A stretch of DNA of 64,000 nucleotides, taken from NCBI RefSeq assembly GCF_040438645.1, contig NZ_CP159253.1:1488001-1552000 (forward strand). Reading direction: 5' to 3'. The stretch comes from Mesorhizobium sp. WSM2240. Its GTDB lineage: Bacteria > Pseudomonadota > Alphaproteobacteria > Rhizobiales > Rhizobiaceae. Under the pieces are notes generated by a model that saw only the letters and a list, made by a program, of their open reading frames with translations, ran no database searches and was not told the DNA's origin. Within the stretch, counting starts at the first letter, position 1. Each line of letters begins with the position of its first letter. Both the position numbers and the translations under genes were made by a program. Positions 54,855-63,856 of the stretch are shown piece by piece.

Positions 54855-55848
54855 CGGCGATGTGCTTCATGAAATCGGCGAGCGAAACATTGCCGCCGCT
54901 GGCGACCACGACCACGGTCTTGCCTGAGATATCGACGCCGCCATCGAGAAGCGCCGCCAGCGAGGCCGCCCCGGAGGGCTCGAGCACCAGCTTCAGGCGC
55001 TCGAAGGCCAACTTCATCGCCCGGCGCACGGAAGCGTCTGAGACGCTCAGGCCGCGCACGCCGGCTGCGTTCGCCGCCGCGAACGGGGCTTCGCCGGGCT
55101 CGCGCGCCATCAACCCATCGCAAATCGATGTCGGTCCGAGCGGCATCGTCTCGATCGCGCCGTGGGCGAGCGAATTGCCCATGCCGTCAAAACCCTCGGG
55201 CTCCACGGCGATGATCTCCGTGGCCGGCGAGAGATAGTGGAAGGCAAGCGATACGCCACCTATCAGGCCGCCGCCGCCGACCGGGCAGAACAGTATGTCC
55301 GCTTCCGCGCCCTTGGCGGCAAGCTGGTCGAGCGCCTCGAGCCCGGCGCCGCCTTGTCCGGCGACGATCTCCGGATCATCGAATGGATGCAGCAGCGCCA
55401 GGCCTTCGTCCCTGGAGATTTGCCTGGCGCGCTCCGACGCCACTTCCTCGCGGGCGCGGTCGCCATGATCGGTCAGCACCACCTTTGCGCCGTAGCCGGC
55501 GGTGGCGTCGCGCTTGGCGGCGGGCGCGTCGATCGGCATCACGATCGTTACCGGAATGCCGAGCGCCTGGCCAGCGGCGGCCAGTCCCTGCGCGAAATTG
55601 CCCGAGGAATAAGCGACCACGCCGCGCTTGGCCTCGTCCGCCGAAAGCTGCTTCAGCCGCCAGTAAGCGCCGCGGATCTTGAACGAGCCCGCCCATTGCA
55701 GCGATTCCGGCTTGACGAAAACGCGTGCCGCGCCGGTTTGCTTGGCAAGCGCTGCCGAGTCGAGCAAAGGCGTTATCTGCGTCGCCCGCGAGGTGACGGC
55801 GTAGGCCTGCTTAAGATGATCTAGCGTCGGAACAAAGGGAGCCATCAT
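54847..55848 (-). CDS. PLP-dependent serine/threonine dehydratase inserted in the bet operon
   Basis: 333 residues (or 332 from the adjacent ATG). Fold-type II PLP enzyme: SFKIRGAY carries the Schiff-base Lys (57 in the short form), [11 protein letters not shown] is the substrate loop, and [11 protein letters not shown] is the Gly-rich phosphate-binding loop. There is no C-terminal ACT domain, so it is not the full biosynthetic IlvA type; catabolic TdcB-like dehydratase, serine racemase or hydroxyaspartate dehydratase are possible. It overlaps betC by 4 bases and betA by 8, in the middle of the choline operon. Betaine breakdown leads to glycine and serine, which could explain a serine dehydratase here. 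Confidence 0.88.
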   Translation of the reverse strand: MMAPFVPTLDHLKQAYAVTSRATQITPLLDSAALAKQTGAARVFVKPESLQWAGSFKIRGAYWRLKQLSADEAKRGVVAYSSGNFAQGLAAAGQALGIPVTIVMPIDAPAAKRDATAGYGAKVVLTDHGDRAREEVASERARQISRDEGLALLHPFDDPEIVAGQGGAGLEALDQLAAKGAEADILFCPVGGGGLIGGVSLAFHYLSPATEIIAVEPEGFDGMGNSLAHGAIETMPLGPTSICDGLMAREPGEAPFAAANAAGVRGLSVSDASVRRAMKLAFERLKLVLEPSGAASLAALLDGGVDISGKTVVVVASGGNVSLADFMKHIADA

Positions 55849-57371
55849 TCGCCTCTCGGAAACCGCTTGCTCTCTTCGAGCACGTTCAGATCCATGTGAT
55901 TGCGCATGTAGCGTTCGGACGCCTTCTGCAGGGGCTGGAATTCCCACGGGTAGTAGGCTCCGTTGCGCAGCGCCGGATAAACCACCCAGCGTCGCGCCTG
56001 GCTCTGGCGCACGGCCGCATCGAACGCCGCCATGTCCCAGCGGCCACGCACCTTTTCCATGAACGACGCCACCAGGCCGGCATGGGCCGGATCGCCGGCA
56101 AGGTTCGCCAACTCCCGTGGATCCGATTCAAGATCAAAGAGTTGCGGCGGATCGATCTCGCAATGGACGAACTTGAATCGCCCCTCGCGGATCGCCACCA
56201 TCGGCGCGTAGGAACCCTCGGCGGCATATTCCATCAGCACCGGAGCGGTGCGCTCTTCGCCTTGCGCCAGCGGCTGCAGCGACTGGCCGTCGGTCCAGGG
56301 CTCGATCGCACTCATGTCGATGCCGGCGAGGTCGCAAAGCGTCGGCGCCACATCGAGATTGGAAACCGGCGTTTTGACGGCGCCCGCCGGAATACCCTTG
56401 CCGGCGATCATCAGCGGCACGCGGGCCGACCCCTCATAGAAGCACATCTTGAACCAAAGGCCGCGCTCGCCGAGCATGTCACCATGGTCCGAGCAGAACA
56501 GGATGATCGTATCGTCGAGCATCCGCGTCCGTTCGAGCACGGAGACGAGTTCGCCTAACTTGTCGTCGAGATAGGAGATGTTGGCGAAGTAACCTTGCCG
56601 CGACCGGCGGATATGCTCGGGTGTGATATCGAAATTCGCATAGTCGCTGGCGAGGTAGAGCCTCTGCGAATGCGGGTCCTGCTTTTCATGAGGAATGAAG
56701 CCGACCTGGGGCTCGAGTTCGGCGCAATCCTCGTAGAGGTCCCAATATTTGCGCCGCGCCACATAGGGATCGTGCGGATGAGTGAAGGAAACGGTCAGGC
56801 ACCAGGGGCGGCGGTCCCGATCATCGGAGGTCCGGGCATGCTCGTACAGCTTCTGCGTCGCGTGGAAGGCGACCTCGTCGTCATATTCCATCTGGTTGGT
56901 AATCTCGGCGGTTCCGGCGCCGGTCACCGATCCGAGATTGTGATACCACCAGTCGATGCGCTCGCCGGGTTTGCGGTAGTCGGGAGTCCAGCCGAAATCG
57001 GCCGGATAGATGTCGGTCGTCAGTCGTTCCTCGAAACCGTGCATCTGGTCGGGGCCGACGAAATGCATCTTGCCGGACAGGCAGGTGTGATAGCCGGCGG
57101 CGCGCAGGTGATGGGCATAGGTCGGGATCGACGAGGCGAATTCGGCAGCGTTGTCGTAGACCTCGGTACGCGACGGCAACTGGCCGCTCATGAAGGATGC
57201 GCGACCCGGCGCGCAGAGCGGCGAGGCCGTATAATTGTTGGCGAAGCGCGCGGAGCGCGCGGCCAGCGCCTTCAGGTGCGGCGCATGGAGAAAGTCGGCC
57301 GGGCCGTCGGGAAACAGCGTCCCGTTCAGCTGGTCGACCATGATGATCAGGATATTGGGACGGCGGCTCAT
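55845..57371 (-). CDS. betC: Choline-sulfatase
   Basis: 508 residues. The sulfatase signature LCAPGRASF places the formylglycine-forming Cys at residue 53 and Arg at 57. [11 protein letters not shown] carries the first metal ligand, [12 protein letters not shown] the later metal ligands, and GKMHF the lysine contact. It releases choline from choline-O-sulfate, feeding betA. The start overlaps the betI stop (ATGA). The longer frame upstream to 57644 lies inside betI and is not used. betC within betI-C-A-B is a rhizobial trait. Confidence 0.95.
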   Translation of the reverse strand: MSRRPNILIIMVDQLNGTLFPDGPADFLHAPHLKALAARSARFANNYTASPLCAPGRASFMSGQLPSRTEVYDNAAEFASSIPTYAHHLRAAGYHTCLSGKMHFVGPDQMHGFEERLTTDIYPADFGWTPDYRKPGERIDWWYHNLGSVTGAGTAEITNQMEYDDEVAFHATQKLYEHARTSDDRDRRPWCLTVSFTHPHDPYVARRKYWDLYEDCAELEPQVGFIPHEKQDPHSQRLYLASDYANFDITPEHIRRSRQGYFANISYLDDKLGELVSVLERTRMLDDTIILFCSDHGDMLGERGLWFKMCFYEGSARVPLMIAGKGIPAGAVKTPVSNLDVAPTLCDLAGIDMSAIEPWTDGQSLQPLAQGEERTAPVLMEYAAEGSYAPMVAIREGRFKFVHCEIDPPQLFDLESDPRELANLAGDPAHAGLVASFMEKVRGRWDMAAFDAAVRQSQARRWVVYPALRNGAYYPWEFQPLQKASERYMRNHMDLNVLEESKRFPRGE

Positions 57372-57958
57372 GCAAGCTTCTTGTGCTGGAGGAGTTTGGT
57401 TTCGAGATAATCCTCGACAAGCGCGATCGCGCTCGCGGCGTTGGGCGTGCCGTCCTTCAGGGCGCGGCGGATGTAGAGCCCGTCGATAAGCGCGGCAATG
57501 GCTTCTGCGGTGCGCTCGGCTTCGCTCCGCGGCAGCAGCCCCGTCAGACCGCTCATCAGATTGGAATGGAGCCGCCGCGCATAGACGCGCAGCAGCCGAC
57601 GCAACGGCTCCGACTTCTGCGCCTCCACATAGAAGGCGAGCCATGCAGCGATGGTTTCAGGCTGGAACTGCGTTTCGGAGAAGTTGACCGCTATAACCGC
57701 AGAGACGCGTTCACGCGCCGTCCGGCTGGCGAGAGCCTTGCGGACGTCCGCATTGAGCTCGGTCAATATGTGCCGCATCGTTGCCTGAAGCAGCCCGTCC
57801 TTGGCGCCGAAATAATGATGCGCCAACGCGGACGAGACGCCGGCGCGCCCCGCAATCTCGGACATAGTGACGTCGAGCGTGCCGCGCTCGCCGATCGTCA
57901 GGATCGCGGCGTCTATGAGCGCCCTTCGGCGCAGCGGCGGCATTCCAAGCTTCGGCAT
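57368..57958 (-). CDS. betI: Transcriptional repressor BetI (TetR family)
   Basis: 196 residues. TetR-type helix-turn-helix at about 10-55: [18 protein letters not shown], then [24 protein letters not shown]. The C-terminal ligand domain has [11 protein letters not shown], typical of BetI. Choline is the expected inducer. GGAGG six bases upstream supports the start. It leads the operon, and its promoter carries a palindromic candidate operator. Confidence 0.95.
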   Translation of the reverse strand: MPKLGMPPLRRRALIDAAILTIGERGTLDVTMSEIAGRAGVSSALAHHYFGAKDGLLQATMRHILTELNADVRKALASRTARERVSAVIAVNFSETQFQPETIAAWLAFYVEAQKSEPLRRLLRVYARRLHSNLMSGLTGLLPRSEAERTAEAIAALIDGLYIRRALKDGTPNAASAIALVEDYLETKLLQHKKLA

Positions 57959-57989
57959 TGTGATCCTCCGCCGGCATTCTTATTTTTTA

Positions 57990-58005
57990 TTGACTGATCA
58001 ATCAA
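57990..58005. promoter_or_regulatory. Candidate BetI operator
   Basis: TTGACTGATCAATCAA is a near-perfect palindrome (one mismatched pair) centred on TGATCA, 32 bases upstream of the betI start in an A+T-rich tract. Read toward betI it includes a TTGATT -35-like box with an A+T-rich -10 region. Autoregulation by BetI is inferred from its position. Confidence 0.6.
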
Positions 58006-58139
58006 CAAAAAAATCGGCGCAGCGCGCGCTGGACCAACGGCTTGCGTTGGACTAGCATCGTTCATAGTTGAACAAAAATCAGGGCGTTGGATTTCGTCCG
58101 CAAATGGCGCACCATGCGCCCCGCCGAAGGAGGTTCTCG

Positions 58140-59306
58140 ATGACTGCATGTATCGTTGGCTGGGCGCATTCGCGTTTCGGCAAGCTCGAGGGCGAAACGC
58201 TTGAAGGCCTGATCACCAAAGTCGCCGCAGAGGCGCTCGACCATGCGGGCATCGGCCCGGACGATGTCGACGAGATCGTGCTCGGGCATTTCAATGCCGG
58301 TTTCTCGCCGCAGGACTTTACGGCGAGCCTGGTGCTGCAGGCCGACGACCGGCTGCGCTTCAAGCCGGCGACCCGCGTCGAAAATGCCTGCGCGACCGGT
58401 TCGGCCGCGGTGCGGCAGGGCATTCGCGCGATCGACTCAAAGGCCGCGCGCACGGTGCTGGTGGTTGGCGCCGAACAGATGACCACGACCCCCGGTCCGG
58501 AGATCGGCAAGAACCTGCTGAAGGCTTCCTACCTGCCGGAGGACGGCGACACGCCGGCCGGCTTCGCCGGCGTGTTCGGCAAGATCGCTCAGGCCTATTT
58601 CCAGCGCCATGGCGACCAGTCCGATGCGCTGGCGATGATCGCTGCCAAGAACCACAAGAACGGCGTCGACAACCCCTATGCGCAGATGCGCAAGGATTTC
58701 GGCTACGAATTCTGCCGCCAGGAAAGCGAAAAGAACCCGTTCGTCGCCGGACCACTGAAGCGCACCGACTGCTCGCTGGTTTCCGACGGAGCGGCGGCGC
58801 TCGTGCTGACCGACTCGAGCAACGCGCTTTCGATGCGCCGCGCCATCGCCTTCCGCGCCAACGAGCACGTCCAGGATTTCCTGCCGATGTCGAAGCGCGA
58901 CATCCTGCTTTTCGAGGGCTGCGAGGAAGCCTGGAGCCGCGCATTGAAGAAAGCGGGCGTGACGCTCGACGACCTGTCCTTTGTCGAAACCCATGACTGC
59001 TTCACCATCGCCGAACTGATCGAATACGAGGCGATGGGACTGGCGAAGCGCGGCGAGGGCGGCAAGCTGGCGCTGAGCGGCGAAACGGCGAAGGACGGAC
59101 GCTTGCCGGTCAATCCGTCGGGCGGGCTGAAGGCCAAGGGCCATCCGATCGGCGCCACCGGCGTCTCGATGCATGTACTGACCTCCATGCAGCTGGTCGG
59201 TGAGGCGGGCGGCATTCAGGTTCCGGATGCGAATCTCGGCGGCATCTTCAACATGGGTGGAGCCGCGGTCGCGAACTACGTTTCGATCCTGGACCGCATC
59301 AGATGA
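58140..59306 (+). CDS. SCP2-type thiolase / acetyl-CoA acetyltransferase family protein
   Basis: 388 residues; AAGGAGG six bases upstream fixes the start. Thiolase fold: nucleophilic Cys84 in ENACATGSAAV, ETHDCFTIAEL (the SCP-x type active-site motif in place of the usual NEAFA) and GGLKAKGHPIGATG with the catalytic His. These enzymes cleave or form 3-ketoacyl-CoA; the chain length is unknown. It is divergent from betI and overlaps the next dehydrogenase gene by 4 bases, suggesting a two-gene unit for degrading a side chain or branched acid. Confidence 0.9.
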   Translation: MTACIVGWAHSRFGKLEGETLEGLITKVAAEALDHAGIGPDDVDEIVLGHFNAGFSPQDFTASLVLQADDRLRFKPATRVENACATGSAAVRQGIRAIDSKAARTVLVVGAEQMTTTPGPEIGKNLLKASYLPEDGDTPAGFAGVFGKIAQAYFQRHGDQSDALAMIAAKNHKNGVDNPYAQMRKDFGYEFCRQESEKNPFVAGPLKRTDCSLVSDGAAALVLTDSSNALSMRRAIAFRANEHVQDFLPMSKRDILLFEGCEEAWSRALKKAGVTLDDLSFVETHDCFTIAELIEYEAMGLAKRGEGGKLALSGETAKDGRLPVNPSGGLKAKGHPIGATGVSMHVLTSMQLVGEAGGIQVPDANLGGIFNMGGAAVANYVSILDRIR

Positions 59307-60046
59307 AGCATTCGGCCATCGTCACCGGCGGCGCTTCAGGTATCGGCATGGCCGTTGTGAAGCGTCTGCTGGACGATGGCTGGCCGGTCGCGGTGATCGA
59401 TGCCAATGATGTGGAATTGGCGAGGGCGGAGGACACGTTCGCCGATGACAATGTGATCTTCTTGCAGGCCGACGTGACTGATGAGGAGGAGATCTCGGCG
59501 GTCTTCGACGAGGTCGTGGACCGGCTCGGCTTGATTGGCGGTCTCGTCAACTCAGCGGGCATAGCGCGCGATATTCCGGCCGAAGAAACCAGCGCCGAGC
59601 TTTTTCGCGAAGTTCTCGACATTAACCTCGTAGGCTCGTTCATTACCGCGAAAGCCGCGCTGGAGCGCATGGGCGCCACGCTCTCCATCGTCAATATTGG
59701 CTCTGTTTCGGGGCTCCGCGCCAATCGTGGACGGCTTGCTTACGGCGCGTCGAAGGCCGGCGTAAAGATGATGTCGGAGGTACTGGCGCTGGAGTTCGGC
59801 AACCGCGGCGTGAGGGTCAATTGCGTGGCGCCCGGTCCGACCGAGACGCCGATGATCTCGAAACTGCACGACGCCGATCAGCGCCGCCTATGGCTTGGCC
59901 GCGTCCCGCAGGGCCGCTATGGTGAGCCGGAAGAAGTGGCGGCGGCCGTCGCTTTCCTGCTGTCGCCGGAGGCCAGCTTCGTCAACGGGCACACGCTGGC
60001 AGTGGACGGCGGCTTTCTCTCGGCAGGCATCATCGCCGGCGGCTAA
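59303..60046 (+). CDS. SDR family NAD(P)-dependent oxidoreductase
   Basis: 247 residues, classical short-chain dehydrogenase. Cofactor motif GGASGIG at about 9-15, NSAGIA (NNAG-like) near 88, catalytic Ser in NIGSVSG and YGASK (YxxxK). The acidic residue after beta-2 (VIDAND) suggests NAD preference. Overlaps the thiolase stop (ATGA); may reduce or oxidise a 3-hydroxyacyl or other alcohol substrate of the same pathway. Confidence 0.92.
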   Translation: MKHSAIVTGGASGIGMAVVKRLLDDGWPVAVIDANDVELARAEDTFADDNVIFLQADVTDEEEISAVFDEVVDRLGLIGGLVNSAGIARDIPAEETSAELFREVLDINLVGSFITAKAALERMGATLSIVNIGSVSGLRANRGRLAYGASKAGVKMMSEVLALEFGNRGVRVNCVAPGPTETPMISKLHDADQRRLWLGRVPQGRYGEPEEVAAAVAFLLSPEASFVNGHTLAVDGGFLSAGIIAGG

Positions 60047-60086
60047 TCGTCAGCGAAATCAACGATATGGATCGGAATTTTGAATC

Positions 60087-60581
60087 ATGAATTTGCGTGT
60101 GGTGGGTTTCGTCCTATGCCTTCTGCCCTGCTTCGCTGGCCATGCTCTGGCCGCTGACACGCCGCGGGCTGTTGCCGAGAAGTTCTGCGCGACCAGGCTC
60201 AAAGGCGATGAGGCGGCGGTGCGCTCGCTGCTTACGCCGTCGCTGATCAAATCGATTGAGGAGGCGGAAGCGCGCAACGACATCATCGCCAAGGCTTCGC
60301 CGGACGAGAAGCCGCCATTCGGCGACGGCATTCCCTATCAGAGCTTTCCGGATGCAGCGCCGGTCTGCGAGGTGGGCGACGAGAAGCAGGTTCCGGGCCG
60401 GACCGAGATCGAGGTTCGATACATGTTCCCGGACACGGAGGGCGCGGCCTGGACGGACAAGCTCGTCCTGATTGCCTCGGATGACCGCCTGCTGATCGAC
60501 AATGTGGTATTCGAGACTTCGGTGAACGATACCGACGAGATCAGTCTGCGCAGCGTCTTGTTCAACGCTTTCGACCAATAA
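60087..60581 (+). CDS. Hypothetical secreted protein
   Basis: 164 residues with a Sec signal peptide (VVGFVLCLLPCFAGHALA, cleavage near residue 22). The mature part begins AVAEKFCATRLKGDEAAVRSLLTPSL, a pattern seen in small periplasmic proteins with a cystatin- or NTF2-like fold (DUF3828-type). Two Cys residues could form a disulfide. I do not recognise a specific family or function. It lies 40 bases after the SDR gene. Confidence 0.7.
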   Translation: MNLRVVGFVLCLLPCFAGHALAADTPRAVAEKFCATRLKGDEAAVRSLLTPSLIKSIEEAEARNDIIAKASPDEKPPFGDGIPYQSFPDAAPVCEVGDEKQVPGRTEIEVRYMFPDTEGAAWTDKLVLIASDDRLLIDNVVFETSVNDTDEISLRSVLFNAFDQ

Positions 60582-60650
60582 GCGGGCCGACCAACAGAGC
60601 CGAACCGGCTATCGCAACTGCCGCAGACCTCCCCAACACCCGGTGATTTC

Positions 60651-61667
60651 GTGACAGATCCAGTTCTCGTCGAAGTACTGCGCGGCGGCCTCGTCGAAAG
60701 CGCTCATCGCGGGGCCCTGGCCGTCTTCGACGCTGACCGCAAACCGATATGGGAGGTCGGTGATACCGCCCGCCCGGTTTTCCCGCGCTCGGCTGTGAAG
60801 GCGATTCAGGCGCTGCCGCTCGTGGAAAGCGGCGCCGCCGATGCCTACGGCTTCGGCGACAGGGAATTGGCGCTGGCATGCGCCTCGCATAGTGGCGAAG
60901 AGGCACATATCGAACTTGCCCGCTCGATTCTGGCCAGAGCCGGGTTGAGCGAAGCAGCGCTCGAATGCGGTGCGCACTGGCCCAGCCAGCAAGCCGCCAT
61001 GGTCGCGCTTGCTCGAGAGGGCAAGATGCCGACCGGCCTGCATAACAATTGCTCCGGTAAGCATGCTGGCTTCATCTGCGTGTGCTGCAATGCCGGGATC
61101 GATCATCGCGGCTACATAGCAGCCGGCCACAAGCTTCAGGAGATGGTGCGCGAGGCGATGGAGGATGTGACAGGCGCGGCGCACGGGCCGGGCAACCGCG
61201 GCACCGATGGCTGCTCGATCCCGACCTATGCCGTGCCGCTGAAGAATCTCGCTATCGGTTTTGCAAAAATGGCCACGGGGCAGGGGCTGTCACCCGGCCG
61301 TGCCAAGGCGGCGAAGCGCCTGTTTGCTGCCTGCATGGCCGAGCCGTTCTATGTCGCAGGGACGGGCCGGGCCGACACGGCGCTGATGCAGTCGGCGCCC
61401 GGGCGCATTTTCGTGAAGATCGGGGCGGAAGGCGTCTATTGCGCAGCGGTGCCCGAACTGGGGCTCGGCATTGCGCTGAAATGCGACGACGGCGCCGGGC
61501 GGGCCGCCGAAGTGGCGATTTCAGCGGTGCTGGCGAGCCTGTTCGCCAGGAACGAGGCGCTCTCCGCCAAACTGACCGAACTTGCCAATCCCGCCCTGAC
61601 CAACTGGAACGGTATTGCGGTCGGGAGCAGCCGGCCAACCGCCGTGTTGAACGAGGTCAGACACTGA
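60651..61667 (+). CDS. L-asparaginase, rhizobial type II family
   Basis: 338 residues, GTG start. Belongs to the asparaginase family typified by the Rhizobium etli enzyme and unrelated to E. coli AnsA/AnsB. It shows SAVK at residues 47-50 (the SxxK serine-lysine pair), LACASHSGEE with the second serine at 79, HNNCSGKHAGF with a zinc-site Cys, and a second Cys in GTDGCSIPTYAVP. Hydrolyses asparagine to aspartate and ammonia. The ribosome site is weak. It converges on the TIGR03808-type gene, two bases away. Confidence 0.9.
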   Translation: MTDPVLVEVLRGGLVESAHRGALAVFDADRKPIWEVGDTARPVFPRSAVKAIQALPLVESGAADAYGFGDRELALACASHSGEEAHIELARSILARAGLSEAALECGAHWPSQQAAMVALAREGKMPTGLHNNCSGKHAGFICVCCNAGIDHRGYIAAGHKLQEMVREAMEDVTGAAHGPGNRGTDGCSIPTYAVPLKNLAIGFAKMATGQGLSPGRAKAAKRLFAACMAEPFYVAGTGRADTALMQSAPGRIFVKIGAEGVYCAAVPELGLGIALKCDDGAGRAAEVAISAVLASLFARNEALSAKLTELANPALTNWNGIAVGSSRPTAVLNEVRH

Positions 61668-61669
61668 CC

Positions 61670-63049
61670 TCAGCTGACGTGATTGCGCTCGACGGTAAGG
61701 TGCGGGAACCCGGAATTTTCCGCCATCGCGAGGTCGGAAGTGACCGGATCGGACCAGCGATGGCCGATGACCGCGCCGCTTCTTGCGCCGTCGATGACGT
61801 TTTCCGCGATGATTGCCGAGCCGGCGCCTTCGACCACCGAAACTGCGATCCCGGTTCCGGTCTTGCGGATGACGTTGCCGGTGGCCGCGACATTGCGCAT
61901 GAACGGACCCCAGCCGATCTTCATCCCGTATAGCGGCGCGTTCTCGACCATGTTGCCTGTCACGGTAGTATCGGCCTCGACCGTGATGCCGACGCCGAAG
62001 CCCGGCGCGTCGGCGGGGTAGGGGCCTTCGGTCGAAAGATTGCGCACGATGTTGCCTGAGCAGACACCCGCCCGCCCGCCTTCGTTGAAATTGACCATCG
62101 AGATCCCATTCGCCGCGCCGTCGACGATGTTGCCGATGATGATCGCGCCTTCGAACGCAAATTCGGCGTAGAGCGCCGTTTCGCCGCTGCGCGTACAGCT
62201 GTTGCCTGCGATTTGCAGATTGCTCGAACTGTTGGCGCGGATCGCCGAGAAAGCGCAGTCCGCAACCGAATTTTTTGCCACCCTCACGCCGTTTGCGCGG
62301 AAAGTATTGATGCCGTTGCCGTATTGACCCGTGCCGCCATTGCGCGCTCCAATCCGCTCGACGCGGTTTCCGGTCACGATCGTCCCGTCATCAGCGGCCT
62401 GCCAGCGATGCACCAGAATGCCGCCATTGGCGCAATCTGAGACGCTGTTGCCGGTGATGTCGAGACGCACGGCTTCCACCGAGTAGATGCCGGCGTCCGC
62501 GGCGCCCGAAATACTCGAGCGGTCGATCCGGCCGGTAACGCGCTCGAGCGCGGCGCCATTCTTGCCGCTGCCTCTGATCTGGCAGTTTTCGACCACCAGA
62601 TCGCCGATACGGCGAAGATCGAGCAGCCCCTGCGCCTGATCGCCGATCCAGCGGTTCGCCCCATCGAGAACGAGCCCCGAAAGCTCGATGTGTCCGGCTT
62701 CCTCGGCCAGCATCAGATAGCCGCCGCCGCCATAGATGATGCGGGTCGCGCCGGGCACGCCGCTGAGGCGGACATGCCGCGGCAGCGACAGGTTGGAGAC
62801 GATGTAGACGCCGGGCGGCAGGAACACCGGCATGTCGCGGTTCGCTGCCTCCTCCAGCATTTTGGCGAAGGCCTTGCTCTGGTCGTCAAAGGCGGCGGGC
62901 CGCAGGCCGAGTTCGCCGGCATTGATCGAACCGCGCATGGCGGCCAGCTTGATGCCGGAGAGTTCCGAGGCGCTGGCGCTGAGCGGCGAGGCGAGACCCG
63001 CGACAGCGAAACCCGCCGTGGCGGTCAAAAAGCTGCGTCTGTTCAACAT
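61670..63049 (-). CDS. TIGR03808-type Tat-translocated repeat protein, right-handed beta-helix
   Basis: 459 residues. The N-terminus has the twin-arginine motif NRRSFL and a hydrophobic stretch ending ASPLSASA. After a pectate-lyase-like N-terminal cap (VFLPPGVYIVSNLSLP) come repeated ~22-residue beta-helix coils with a recurrent ...GNxV/NxI... pattern. These are ITGNSVSDCANGG, VTGNRVERIGA, VAKNSVADCA, IIGNIVDGAANG, CSGNIVRNL, VTGNMVENA, ATGNVIRKTG and IAENVIDGA. The family is confined mostly to Rhizobiales and uncharacterised; polysaccharide binding or lysis is a reasonable guess. The frame upstream to 63625 is a shadow of the next gene. Confidence 0.88.
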   Translation of the reverse strand: MLNRRSFLTATAGFAVAGLASPLSASASELSGIKLAAMRGSINAGELGLRPAAFDDQSKAFAKMLEEAANRDMPVFLPPGVYIVSNLSLPRHVRLSGVPGATRIIYGGGGYLMLAEEAGHIELSGLVLDGANRWIGDQAQGLLDLRRIGDLVVENCQIRGSGKNGAALERVTGRIDRSSISGAADAGIYSVEAVRLDITGNSVSDCANGGILVHRWQAADDGTIVTGNRVERIGARNGGTGQYGNGINTFRANGVRVAKNSVADCAFSAIRANSSSNLQIAGNSCTRSGETALYAEFAFEGAIIIGNIVDGAANGISMVNFNEGGRAGVCSGNIVRNLSTEGPYPADAPGFGVGITVEADTTVTGNMVENAPLYGMKIGWGPFMRNVAATGNVIRKTGTGIAVSVVEGAGSAIIAENVIDGARSGAVIGHRWSDPVTSDLAMAENSGFPHLTVERNHVS

Positions 63050-63145
63050 CGGCACAGTCCCGGTGATGTTTTGCCTTGTTACGCAGGAAGCGTACCAACG
63101 CCGATCGGGCTTGTGCGACCGCCGGGCAGGGCTTAGGCTCGCTTG

Positions 63146-63613
63146 ATGAGCAGGGCCTTCACGCGCGAAGACGACAACAACAACGGCATCTCCGATATTG
63201 GCGAGCGCCCGGTAAGTTCGCACCGTAATCTTGTGACGCCGGCCGGCCTGGCGGCTATCGACAAGATGGTCGCAGACCTGCGCGAGGAGTTCGCGAAAGC
63301 GGAGTCCGAAGGCAATCGCGAGCGCATGGCGTTGGCTTCGCGCGATTTGCGTTACTGGGTGGCCCGCCGCGAAAGCGCCGAGGTTTCCGTACCCGAACCC
63401 GACAGCAAGGTCGTCCGTTTCGGCATGACGGTCACTATCGAGAACGAGGACGGGAAAAGCCATTCCTGGAAGATTGTCGGCGAGGACGAGGCCGACGCTG
63501 CGCATGGCATGATCTCGCACGTCTCGCCGATGGCGCAGGCCCTGTTTGGCAAGAAGGTAGGCGATCTGGCCGTTGTCAACGGCAAGGAGTGGGAGATTGT
63601 CGAGATTGGGTAG
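63146..63613 (+). CDS. GreA/GreB-family transcription factor-like protein
   Basis: 155 residues (ATG 63146; a TTG one codon earlier is possible). An N-terminal charged helical region (AAIDKMVADLREEFAKAESEG) resembles the Gre coiled coil, and the C-terminal domain has GreA-type features: VRFGMTVTIENEDGKSHSWKIVGEDEAD, SPMAQALFGKKVGDLAVVNG and the final EWEIVEI. It would bind RNA polymerase through its secondary channel. Shorter and more divergent than housekeeping GreA, so it may be one of the Rnk/Gre-like paralogues. Divergent from the TIGR03808-type gene. Confidence 0.8.
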   Translation: MSRAFTREDDNNNGISDIGERPVSSHRNLVTPAGLAAIDKMVADLREEFAKAESEGNRERMALASRDLRYWVARRESAEVSVPEPDSKVVRFGMTVTIENEDGKSHSWKIVGEDEADAAHGMISHVSPMAQALFGKKVGDLAVVNGKEWEIVEIG

Positions 63614-63624
63614 CCAGGCGTGCA

Positions 63625-63813
63625 CTACTGCGAGCTAGCAACCCGATACTTTTCCAACCGCCTATCTGCCTCGGTCAGCTTGGCCCTGAACTCCTCGGTC
63701 ATGTGCGGAGAGGCGTCGCCTTGCGCCAAGATCGAGAATGCGACATCGTAGCGAGCCATCACCTTGCGAGCGGCGGCAAGTTGCTTTTCGGTGATCTTTT
63801 CCGGCTTGGTCAT
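63625..63813 (-). CDS. Small hypothetical protein
   Basis: 62 residues, charged and mostly helical (EKITEKQLAAARKVMARYDVAFSIL). AAGG lies about 8 bases upstream. No recognised family. Base composition and lack of overlap with other genes favour a real gene, but it could be chance. Confidence 0.5.
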   Translation of the reverse strand: MTKPEKITEKQLAAARKVMARYDVAFSILAQGDASPHMTEEFRAKLTEADRRLEKYRVASSQ

Positions 63814-63856
63814 CCTGCAGCCTTAGGTAAGCAGTGCGACCTTAGCACATGCCGCT

